13,791 nucleotides of DNA from AC-69 sp036519575 (GTDB lineage Bacteria; Actinomycetota; UBA4738; HRBIN12): NCBI GenBank assembly GCA_036519575.1, contig DATDKZ010000150.1:1-13791 (forward strand), written 5' to 3'. How positions within the stretch are numbered: position 1 is the stretch's first letter; each line of letters begins with the position of its first letter. The translations under genes and the position numbers were made by a program. Under the pieces are notes generated by a model. That model was not told where the DNA came from. It made no database searches and was given only the letters and a program-made list of their open reading frames with translations. Shown piece by piece: positions 7,014 to 12,615 of this stretch.

Positions 7014-7043
7014 GGCTGGGGCCGCCTTCCCTCGGGGGACCGG

Positions 7044-7049
7044 AGTATA
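7044..7049 (-). promoter_or_regulatory. -10 element of the cysH promoter (TATACT)
   Basis: TATACT on the minus strand matches the TATAAT consensus at five of six positions and lies 30 nt before the TTG start. That leaves a leader of about 24 nt holding the ribosome binding site. No clear -35 is visible; the upstream DNA is G/C runs. Confidence 0.6.
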
Positions 7050-7062
7050 GCCGGGGGCACGT

Positions 7063-7090
7063 CCGGGCCGCGCCCGGGCCCGCCGGGCCC
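7063..7090. repeat. GC-only inverted repeats between the cysH and sat promoters
   Basis: CCGGGC-cgc-GCCCGG (7063-7077) overlaps a second symmetric unit, GGGCCC-gcc-GGGCCC (7076-7090). They lie between the two divergent -10 boxes, covering where the sat -35 would fall. They could be an operator shared by both sulfate genes, but such symmetry also arises easily in GC-rich DNA. Confidence 0.4.
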
Positions 7091-7095
7091 ACGGC

Positions 7096-7101
7096 TATGC
7101 T
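7096..7101 (+). promoter_or_regulatory. -10 element of the sat promoter (TATGCT)
   Basis: TATGCT fits TANNNT and is 38 nt upstream of the sat ATG. The resulting leader of about 30 nt contains a GAGGAAGG ribosome site (7125-7132). The -35 position (CCCGGG) does not match consensus and falls in the inverted repeats, which suggests regulated use. Confidence 0.55.
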
Positions 7102-7139
7102 CTTTCGTCCGGAACGGACGTACCGAGGAAGGCGGATCC

Positions 7140-8315
7140 ATGACCCCGAACGAGACCATCGCGCCGCACGGCGGGACGCTGGTCGACCTGCTCGCACCGG
7201 GCCCGGAGGCAGAGAGGCTGGCCGCGGAGGCCGGTCACTACCCGAAGCTCGACGTCGGCGAACGTGAGCTCTCGGACCTGGAGATGCTTACGGTGGGCGC
7301 GCTCTCCCCGCTCACCGGGTTCCAGGGAGAGAAGGACTACCACTCGATCCTGGAGACGATGCATCTGACCGACGGACTGCCCTGGACCATCCCCGTGACG
7401 CTCTCCCTCACGGACGAGGACGTGAAACGGATCGGGGGCGCCGACGCCGTGACGCTCACCGGCGGCGGCCGCGGTCCACTCGCCGTGCTCGAGGTGCGGG
7501 AGGTCTTCCGCCGCGACAAGAAGAAGGAGTCGCTGGGGGTCTTCCTCACCGAGGATCTGGACCACCCGGGGGTTCGCGCCCTGCACGATGGGGGCGATTA
7601 CTGCGCGGCGGGCGAGGTTCGGGCCATCCGGCTCCCGGAGCATCGAGACTTCGAGGCGTATCGGCGCACCCCGGAACAGACTCGAGCCGAGTTCGCCCGC
7701 CGGGGGTGGCGGACCGTCGTGGGATTCCAGACCCGGAACCCCATCCACCGGGCACACGAGTACATACAGAAGTGCGCGCTTGAGACCGTCGACGGGTTGC
7801 TCGTGCATCCGCTCATGGGCGCGACGAAGGGCGACGACGTGCCGGCCGAGGTCCGCATGCGGTGCTACGAGGTCCTCTTCGAGCATTACTATCCGAAGGA
7901 TCGCGCCCTGATCTCGGTGTTCCCGGCGGCGATGCGGTATGCGGGCCCCAAGGAGGCCATCTGGCACGCCATCTGCCGCAAGAACTACGGATGTACGCAC
8001 TTCGTTGTGGGACGGGACCACGCGGGTGTGGGCGAGTATTACGGCACGTATGACGCACAGAGGATCTTCGAGGAGTTCGAACCGGGCGAGCTCGGCATCA
8101 CACCGCTCATGTTCGAACACTCCTTCTGGTGCAACCGGTGCGAAGGCATGGCCACCCCGAAGACGTGCCCGCACGGCGAGGGGGACCGCGTCTTCCTCTC
8201 GGGCACGAAGGTTCGGGAGATGCTGCGAAACGGCGAGCGCCCTCCGGCCGAGTTCTCGCGTCCGGAGGTGGCCGAGGTCCTCATCGAGGCCATGCGGGAG
8301 TCGCCGGCACCGTAG
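7140..8315 (+). CDS. sat: Sulfate adenylyltransferase (ATP sulfurylase), Sat/MET3 type
   Basis: This enzyme forms adenosine 5'-phosphosulfate from sulfate and ATP, the first step of sulfate assimilation. The 391-residue protein is the single-chain Sat type, not the CysD/CysN pair. It has the catalytic QTRNPIH motif (197-203) and GRDHAG (291-296). A cysteine/histidine cluster, Cys331-x2-Cys334-x8-Cys343-x-His345, resembles the zinc site of some bacterial and archaeal Sat enzymes. There is no C-terminal APS-kinase domain, which agrees with an APS-using CysH next door. The ATG follows a good ribosome site (GAGGAAGG) by 7 nt. The frame is open far upstream, but that part is antisense to cysH and is excluded. 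Confidence 0.96.
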   Translation: MTPNETIAPHGGTLVDLLAPGPEAERLAAEAGHYPKLDVGERELSDLEMLTVGALSPLTGFQGEKDYHSILETMHLTDGLPWTIPVTLSLTDEDVKRIGGADAVTLTGGGRGPLAVLEVREVFRRDKKKESLGVFLTEDLDHPGVRALHDGGDYCAAGEVRAIRLPEHRDFEAYRRTPEQTRAEFARRGWRTVVGFQTRNPIHRAHEYIQKCALETVDGLLVHPLMGATKGDDVPAEVRMRCYEVLFEHYYPKDRALISVFPAAMRYAGPKEAIWHAICRKNYGCTHFVVGRDHAGVGEYYGTYDAQRIFEEFEPGELGITPLMFEHSFWCNRCEGMATPKTCPHGEGDRVFLSGTKVREMLRNGERPPAEFSRPEVAEVLIEAMRESPAP

Positions 8316-8318
8316 GCC

Positions 8319-8864
8319 CTAGCCGGCCAGCTCCTCGGACAGCAAGCCCATCACGAACGAGTCGACGTACAGCCCCCCGACGAACTGGGAGCGGCGGAGG
8401 GTGCCCTCGACCTTGAATCCGACCCGTTCGTAGACCCGGAGGGCACGGGGATTGACGGAGAAGACGTTGAGCTCGATCCGTTGAAGGTTCATGTGCCGGA
8501 ACCCGAACCGGCACAGCGTACGCATCGCGTCGGTCGCGTACCCCCGGTGCCAGTACGGCTTTCCGATCCAGATGCCCAGGATCGCCGCACGGTTGCGGGC
8601 CTCGATGGCCTCCAGGCTGCATCCCCCCAAGGCCTGGCGGTCCTCGAGCCGCTCGATGACGAACACGAGCCGTTCCTCCTTCCCCCGGGCGGATTCGACG
8701 AATTCTCGGTACGCCTGGCGGGACTGCGGCATGGCGACCCCGATCCCCTCGAGGACCCCGGGGTCGATGAACAGCTCGTTCAGGAGTCCGTAGTCGGAGG
8801 CCTCGTGCGCCCGGAGCCGCACGAGCGAACCCTCGAGGGCCGCCTCCGGGCCGCCATCGCGCAT
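8319..8864 (-). CDS. GNAT-family N-acetyltransferase, RimJ/RimL-like
   Basis: The 181-residue protein has the GNAT fold: an N-terminal LVRLRAHEASDYGLLNEL typical of the RimJ/RimL branch, the acetyl-CoA-binding region LGIWIGKPYWHRGYATDA, and a C-terminal NPRALRVYERVGFKVEGTLR. Relatives acetylate protein N-termini, amino groups or small molecules; the substrate here cannot be inferred. The ATG lies 6 nt after a TATCCT box with no ribosome binding site, suggesting a leaderless mRNA. It ends only 3 bp from the sat stop on the opposite strand, with no room for a terminator. It is otherwise unlinked in function to its neighbours. Confidence 0.9.
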   Translation of the reverse strand: MRDGGPEAALEGSLVRLRAHEASDYGLLNELFIDPGVLEGIGVAMPQSRQAYREFVESARGKEERLVFVIERLEDRQALGGCSLEAIEARNRAAILGIWIGKPYWHRGYATDAMRTLCRFGFRHMNLQRIELNVFSVNPRALRVYERVGFKVEGTLRRSQFVGGLYVDSFVMGLLSEELAG

Positions 8865-8870
8865 CTGGCC

Positions 8871-8876
8871 AGGATA
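8871..8876 (-). promoter_or_regulatory. -10 element of the GNAT gene (TATCCT)
   Basis: TATCCT on the minus strand ends 6 nt before the ATG at 8864, and no Shine-Dalgarno is present between. A leaderless transcript is the likely outcome. Confidence 0.5.
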
Positions 8877-8914
8877 TCGCCCCTGGTCAGGGCAGCGATG
8901 CGGTCGTTGGCAGG

Positions 8915-8943
8915 TTGCCCGGCCGGGGGGCGGGTGGTAGCCT
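8915..8943 (+). promoter_or_regulatory. Promoter of the M23 peptidase gene (TTGCCC-N17-TAGCCT)
   Basis: TTGCCC (8915-8920) and TAGCCT (8938-8943) are separated by exactly 17 bp. It is the clearest two-part housekeeping-type promoter in the window. Transcription would start near 8950, leaving about 40 nt of leader with a GAGGAGG ribosome site at 8978-8984. Confidence 0.6.
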
Positions 8944-8989
8944 CCGCTCGCCCTGAGGCGGCGCCCCTGACGACCGCGAGGAGGCCCGG

Positions 8990-9988
8990 ACGACCGCTCC
9001 TGGGAGAAGGCTTCGATCGTTGTTCGCGCTTGCCGTCGTGGCGGGCTTCCTGGCAGCCTCCTCCACTTTCGCCCACGCGCAGTCCGATCTGGACTCGGCC
9101 AGGGCCCGGCTCGCGGCAGCCCAGTCCCGGCTGGACCAGGCCACCGCCGCCTGGCAGGACGCCGTGACCCGCCTGTCTCGAACCCAGGACGAGCTCACCG
9201 CCACGCAGGCGGAACACGATCGTCTCGCACGGCTGATCGACCGGATCCGGCTCCGCTTCCAGCGACGGGCCGTGCTGGCCTTCGAGACGGGGCCGGCCAG
9301 CACCTTGGACCTCTTGCTGTCGTCGAACTCCTTCTCGGAGTTCTCCGACCGCGTCGAGTTCTTGGGGAACATGGCACAGGCGGACTCCGACCTCGTGGTC
9401 GAGAACCGAGTGACCACCGAGCAACTGCGACGCACCGAGGTTCACCTGGCGGATCTGTCCAAAGAGCAGGCCACCCAGGTTGAGCAGCTCCGGGCGAGCC
9501 AGCAAGCGATCTCCTCCGAGGTCTCGGACCTCCAGGCCGAGGTAGACCGGATCCGCAAGCAGTACCAGCTGGCGGCGGTCCTTGGTCTGAACACCATCCC
9601 CGGCGCGCCGATCTCCACCTGCCCGGTCCAGGGACCGAACTCCTTCGTGGACTCTTTCGGCTGGCCTCGGTCGGGGGGCCGGGTCCACGAGGGGATCGAC
9701 ATGATCGCCCCGTACGGCACGCCGGTGGTCGCCGTCCAGCCCGGCAACGCCGTCCAGACCGCGAACAGCCTCGGAGGCCTGGCTGTGATCGTGTACGGAC
9801 CGGGCGGCGACTGGACCTACTATGCCCACCTCTCCTCCTACGGCGCCACCGGGGGCGTCGGGGTCGGAACGGCGATCGGACACGTCGGGAGCACGGGGGA
9901 CACCTCCGTGAACCACCTCCATTTCGAGTACCACCCGGGTGGTGGCGCGGCCGTCGATCCCTACCTCGCGCTTCTCGCCGTCTGCTGA
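8990..9988 (+). CDS. Secreted coiled-coil M23-family (lysostaphin-type) peptidoglycan endopeptidase
   Basis: This is an EnvC/NlpD-like protein with a signal peptide, a long coiled coil and a C-terminal M23 zinc peptidase domain, which cuts peptide cross-links in cell wall or activates amidases. Counting from TTG 9020, the hydrophobic core is at 1-16, AHA|QS is a likely cleavage site near 20, and heptad-like helices cover about 22-185. The zinc ligands look intact: His223 and Asp227 (HEGID) and the HLH pair 299/301. Two Cys frame the domain and could pair. The only standard start codon in frame is TTG 9020, but that removes the basic n-region (GRRLRS) and has no ribosome site. An ACG at 8990, 5 nt after GAGGAGG, restores a normal signal peptide (MTAPGRRLRSLF...) and 332 residues, so I start there. 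The start is uncertain; the family is not. Confidence 0.88.
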   Translation, partial: TTAPGRRLRSLFALAVVAGFLAASSTFAHAQSDLDSARARLAAAQSRLDQATAAWQDAVTRLSRTQDELTATQAEHDRLARLIDRIRLRFQRRAVLAFETGPASTLDLLLSSNSFSEFSDRVEFLGNMAQADSDLVVENRVTTEQLRRTEVHLADLSKEQATQVEQLRASQQAISSEVSDLQAEVDRIRKQYQLAAVLGLNTIPGAPISTCPVQGPNSFVDSFGWPRSGGRVHEGIDMIAPYGTPVVAVQPGNAVQTANSLGGLAVIVYGPGGDWTYYAHLSSYGATGGVGVGTAIGHVGSTGDTSVNHLHFEYHPGGGAAVDPYLALLAVC

Positions 9989-10014
9989 TCGAGCCGCACG
10001 TGGGCTCCCGGCCC

Positions 10015-10020
10015 TACAAT
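10015..10020 (+). promoter_or_regulatory. -10 element of the RsiG-like gene (TACAAT)
   Basis: TACAAT differs from TATAAT at one position and lies 28 nt before the GTG at 10049. The start site would be near 10027, which rules out the upstream TTG at 10025 as a start. No good -35 is seen. Confidence 0.55.
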
Positions 10021-10048
10021 CTGCTTGCCCACGGCCGATGGAGTAACG

Positions 10049-10579
10049 GTGACAGTTCAAGGCGGTAGCCGCCGGATCGATCGCATCCTCGAGCCGCAGT
10101 ACGCGGAACGGCTGGACGCGATGTCCCTCGACGAACTGCGGAGCCGCCATGACGAGTGCCTCGCGGAGCGGGAGTACCTATCCCTCCTTCGCCGCCTGGT
10201 CCAGGGCCGCGCTGAGATCCTGAAAGCCGAGGTCGAGCGGCGCGGCGGGACCGGGCAGGAGGGCACGCTGGTGGAGCGCCTGTCGAAGGTCCTCTCCTCC
10301 GAGGGCCACGTGACCTCGCGGGGGGAAGCCGTGAAGGTCGGGCTGCCGGAGGAGGAGCTGCTCCAGGCACGTCGGCGAGTGGAGCGCCTGGCCATGGATG
10401 CCGGCCTGTCCGACCCGACCGCGCTCGATGATCGGCGGCTGAGTGGGGCTGTGGACGTGCTCGAGGCCGAGGAGCACGAGGTCTCCCGGGACCGCTCCGC
10501 CGTGATCGACGTCCTGGACCGGGTCCAGGACGAGCTCAAACGGCGGTACAAGGAGGACCCCTCCCTCGTCCTGTCCTGA
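10049..10579 (+). CDS. rsiG: RsiG/AmfC-like anti-sigma factor, putative cyclic-di-GMP sensor
   Basis: The 176-residue, mostly helical protein resembles actinobacterial RsiG (long annotated as aerial mycelium formation protein AmfC), which holds a WhiG/FliA-type sigma factor inactive when bound to cyclic-di-GMP. RsiG binds the nucleotide through two helices that carry E-x3-S-x2-R-x3-Q-x3-D. Here the first copy is Arg41-Ser45-Arg48-Gln52-Glu56 in LSLLRRLVQGRAE, and the second is Glu142-Ser146-Arg149-Ile153-Asp157. Both are recognisable but each lacks key residues, so nucleotide binding is likely but unproven. The GTG start has a GGAG site 5 nt upstream and fits the promoter. No sigma factor gene lies in the window. 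The next gene encodes an HD-GYP phosphodiesterase. Other coiled-coil proteins cannot be fully excluded. Confidence 0.72.
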   Translation: MTVQGGSRRIDRILEPQYAERLDAMSLDELRSRHDECLAEREYLSLLRRLVQGRAEILKAEVERRGGTGQEGTLVERLSKVLSSEGHVTSRGEAVKVGLPEEELLQARRRVERLAMDAGLSDPTALDDRRLSGAVDVLEAEEHEVSRDRSAVIDVLDRVQDELKRRYKEDPSLVLS

Positions 10580-10608
10580 GCCTGCCCTGAGCCTGCCCCG
10601 AGCCCGCC
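10576..10608 (+). repeat. Three tandem 11-bp repeats over the rsiG stop codon
   Basis: CTGAGCCTGCC occurs twice exactly (10576-10586, 10587-10597) and a third time with two changes (CCGAGCCCGCC, 10598-10608). The first copy contains the stop codon. The unit matches one helical turn of DNA, but it may simply be slippage. Confidence 0.7.
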
Positions 10609-10645
10609 TTGTGGTTCGCTCGGGGGAACCTTCCAAGCCTTTCGT

Positions 10646-10708
10646 CCATCCTCCTCCACCTCTGGGGGATGGGTCTTTGGGCCGGAGGCCCTATGGACCC
10701 GGCCCATC
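10646..10708 (+). other. Structured non-coding stretch with mutually exclusive hairpins between rsiG and HD-GYP genes
   Basis: Hairpin A pairs 10646-10654 (CCATCCTCC) with 10664-10672 (9 bp, one G·U). Hairpin B pairs GGGTC/GACCC and then GGGCC/GGCCC (10671-10700). A third pairing, GATGGG (10668-10673) with CCCATC (10703-10708), cannot form together with A. This could be a terminator for rsiG or an RNA switch in read-through transcripts. I see no match to cyclic-di-GMP riboswitch consensus sequences. Confidence 0.45.
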
Positions 10709-10751
10709 GAGAACGGCAGGCTAATCCGGCATTTCGCCCTTCTCGCTGCGA

Positions 10752-10757
10752 TAACGT
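10752..10757 (+). promoter_or_regulatory. -10 element of the HD-GYP gene (TAACGT)
   Basis: TAACGT fits TANNNT and ends 8 nt before the ATG at 10766, with no ribosome binding site. It implies a leaderless transcript and promoter activity separate from rsiG. Confidence 0.4.
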
Positions 10758-10765
10758 CCGCGCCG

Positions 10766-11536
10766 ATGACAGAGAAAAACCTTCCCCAGACGGTTCTCGG
10801 GGTCCCCGACCCCGAGCTCCCGACCGTCCACGAGCAGCTCAAGGTGTTCGCGCGGGAGCTGGGGGAGCTCTACCAGCTGGAGCGGCGGCGGAGCGCCGAG
10901 CTCGAGACGGTCCTGTCCAGCCTTCAGGAGTCCTATATCGCCACGATGAAGAGCCTCGCCCTGGTGATCGAGGCCAAAGACCGGACCACCCGGGGACATC
11001 TGGAGCGAACGCAGGTCCTCGGGATGGCGCTGGCCCGGCGGGTGGACCCCGCGCTGGCCGAGGCCGTGGAGCTCGCGTACGGGTTCTTCCTGCACGATCT
11101 GGGAAAGGTCGGCATCCCCGAGGACATCCTGTGCAAGGCGGGCCCCCTCTCGGGAGACGAATGGGCGCTCATGCGAGGCCATCCCGTGATCGGCGCCCAG
11201 ATCGTGGCCCCGATTCGGTTCCTCGGTGAGGCCACCCAAGTCATCCGGCATCACCACGAGCGCTTTGATGGCACTGGGTATCCCGACGGCTTGGCCGGCC
11301 GAGACATCCCCCTTCCGGCCAGGATCTTCGCCGTTGCGGACTCCTTCGACGCCATCATCAGCGACCGGCCGTACCGGCGCGCCCGCCCGATCGAGGTGGC
11401 CCTGGAGGAGATCGAGGAAGGCGCTGGCACCCAGTTCGACCCCGAGGTCGTGGAAGCATTCGTCTCGCTCGTCCAGGGTGACTCGCTCACCGCCATCGAG
11501 GGCGACGACCCCGACCGGCTCGCGCACGTCGGGTAG
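10766..11536 (+). CDS. HD-GYP domain phosphodiesterase (probable cyclic-di-GMP hydrolase)
   Basis: HD-GYP proteins hydrolyse cyclic-di-GMP to pGpG or GMP with a bi- or trinuclear metal centre. In this 256-residue protein, residues 22-60 form a coiled-coil-like lead-in. The catalytic domain then shows EAKDRTTRGHLER (69-81), the HD pair His110-Asp111 in FLHDLGKVGIP, His139 (GHPVIG), HHHERFDGTGYPDG with the GYP at 171-173, and ARIFAVADSFDAI. All expected metal ligands appear present, so it is probably active. There is no receiver or other input domain, which is shorter than many relatives. It lies 186 bp after rsiG and 20 bp before the asparaginase gene, and could lower the nucleotide that the RsiG-like protein senses. 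Confidence 0.93.
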   Translation: MTEKNLPQTVLGVPDPELPTVHEQLKVFARELGELYQLERRRSAELETVLSSLQESYIATMKSLALVIEAKDRTTRGHLERTQVLGMALARRVDPALAEAVELAYGFFLHDLGKVGIPEDILCKAGPLSGDEWALMRGHPVIGAQIVAPIRFLGEATQVIRHHHERFDGTGYPDGLAGRDIPLPARIFAVADSFDAIISDRPYRRARPIEVALEEIEEGAGTQFDPEVVEAFVSLVQGDSLTAIEGDDPDRLAHVG

Positions 11537-11543
11537 CTCCCCC

Positions 11544-11549
11544 TAGGCT
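11544..11549 (+). promoter_or_regulatory. -10 element of the asparaginase gene (TAGGCT)
   Basis: TAGGCT begins 8 bp after the HD-GYP stop codon and ends 7 nt before the ATG at 11557. No Shine-Dalgarno lies in that gap, suggesting a leaderless mRNA despite the short intergenic distance. Confidence 0.45.
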
Positions 11550-11556
11550 TCCAGGG

Positions 11557-12546
11557 ATGGCCTCGGGAACCGTCCTCGTTCGCGTGCTTCGGTCTGAGCT
11601 GGAGGAATCCGTCCACCTCGGGCACGTCGCCGTGTGCGACGGGAACGGCCATCTTGTGGCATGGGCCGGGGATCCCCATCGCGTGGTATTCGCCCGCTCG
11701 TCCATGAAACCGGTCCAGGCCGCCGTCTCGCTGGGCGCGATCGGCGGTGGCCTGGGCGACGACCTCGTAGCGGTGATGTGCGCCTCGCACAACGGAGAGC
11801 CTGTTCACGTGGCGGCGGTCCGGCGGCTGCTTCGGGCAGCCGGCCTGGGGCTGTCCGCACTCCGCAACCCGCCCGGGTGGCCGCTCGATCCCCGATCCAT
11901 GGCCAAGGCCGGAAGGCCCCGCCGGGTGCTGCACAATTGCTCCGGCAAGCATGCCGGGATGGTCGCCGGCTGCGAGCGGCAGGGCTGGGACCTCGGGGGG
12001 TACCGTTCGGCGACCCACCCCCTCCAGCGAAGGATCCTCCGAGCGGTGCGCGGCCTGACCGGATTCGACGATATCGCGGTCGGCGTCGACGGCTGCGGCG
12101 TCCCCGTCCACGGGATGCCGCTGTTCAGGATGGCCACGCTGTACGCCCGGCTCGGAAGCCCACAGTCCTTCGGGGCACTCGGCCAGCGGATCGCCGAATG
12201 CTCCGCCGCCATGCGAGCCCACCCGTATCTCGTCGCCGGCAGGAACCGGACCGATACCGCCGTCATGGAGCGCTCGGCGGACCTCCTGGTGAAGTCCGGT
12301 GCGGAAGGGCTGGCCTGCGCGGCCGTGCCGCAAGCCGGCCTCGGGGTGGCGGTGAAGGTCGCCGACGGCGGCGAACGGGCGTCGGGACCGGCGCTCATCC
12401 GAGCCCTTGAGCTCGTCGGAGCGCTCCCCGAGGCCGAGCTCGGGGAGCTGGCGCGCTTCGCCCGCCGCCCGGTGCTGGGCGGGGGTGACCAGGTGGGCGA
12501 AGTGGTGGCCGAGTTCCGTCTCCGCCGGGCCCGCGGCGACGCGTAA
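11557..12546 (+). CDS. L-asparaginase II family protein (Rhizobium etli type)
   Basis: The 329-residue protein belongs to the asparaginase II family typified by the inducible R. etli enzyme, which is unrelated in fold to E. coli asparaginases and converts asparagine to aspartate and ammonia. Recognisable blocks are RSSMKPVQA (Ser48, Lys51), CASHNGEPVH (Ser77), LHNCSGKHAGM (Cys128, Lys131) and VDGCGVPVHG (Cys180). From memory of the R. etli structure, the Ser-Lys pair is catalytic and the Cys/Lys/Cys set binds zinc; all have counterparts here. The protein would be cytosolic and releases ammonia that glutamine synthetase could capture. Its gene is 7 kb from glnA with no visible GlnR box, so a regulatory link is only a guess. 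Confidence 0.9.
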   Translation: MASGTVLVRVLRSELEESVHLGHVAVCDGNGHLVAWAGDPHRVVFARSSMKPVQAAVSLGAIGGGLGDDLVAVMCASHNGEPVHVAAVRRLLRAAGLGLSALRNPPGWPLDPRSMAKAGRPRRVLHNCSGKHAGMVAGCERQGWDLGGYRSATHPLQRRILRAVRGLTGFDDIAVGVDGCGVPVHGMPLFRMATLYARLGSPQSFGALGQRIAECSAAMRAHPYLVAGRNRTDTAVMERSADLLVKSGAEGLACAAVPQAGLGVAVKVADGGERASGPALIRALELVGALPEAELGELARFARRPVLGGGDQVGEVVAEFRLRRARGDA

Positions 12547-12554
12547 CACGGCTC

Positions 12555-12568
12555 GGCCATCGATGGCC
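12555..12568. repeat. Perfect 14-bp palindrome upstream of mshA
   Basis: GGCCATCGATGGCC reads the same on both strands. It lies about 48-61 bp before the predicted mshA transcription start and 8 bp after the asparaginase stop. It could be a dimeric repressor or activator site. A weak CCCT/AGGG hairpin (12584-12597) and a doubled GTGCAG follow it. Confidence 0.5.
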
Positions 12569-12602
12569 AGGGTGCAGGTGCAGCCCTATCCGCAGGGTCG
12601 CG

Positions 12603-12608
12603 TAGCAT
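12603..12608 (+). promoter_or_regulatory. -10 element of mshA (TAGCAT)
   Basis: TAGCAT fits TANNNT and ends 7 nt before the ATG at 12616, with no ribosome binding site between. This predicts a leaderless mshA transcript. Confidence 0.45.
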
Positions 12609-12615
12609 CGTGAGC

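Noticed and set aside
6720..7139. A 140-residue N-terminal extension of sat
   Set aside because: The frame is open but is antisense to cysH. The ATG at 7140 has a good ribosome site and begins where the family begins.
7095..8174. A 359-codon minus-strand open frame opposite sat
   Set aside because: It is antisense to an unmistakable ATP sulfurylase, with no ribosome site or domain.
10025..10048. TTG 10025 as the start of the RsiG-like protein
   Set aside because: The TACAAT box predicts transcription starting at about 10027, and GTG 10049 has a GGAG site.
8780..10150. A 456-codon open frame on the minus strand across the M23 and rsiG genes
   Set aside because: It is antisense to two well-supported genes, has low-complexity composition and no recognisable domain. 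Long antisense open frames are expected in GC-rich DNA.
10580..10765. A cyclic-di-GMP (GEMM) riboswitch upstream of the HD-GYP gene
   Set aside because: The conserved GEMM core segments are not present, and the inferred promoter lies downstream of the structured part.
11251..12549. A 432-codon minus-strand open frame opposite HD-GYP and asparaginase
   Set aside because: It is a shadow of two genes with clear catalytic motifs, and the translated sequence shows no family features.
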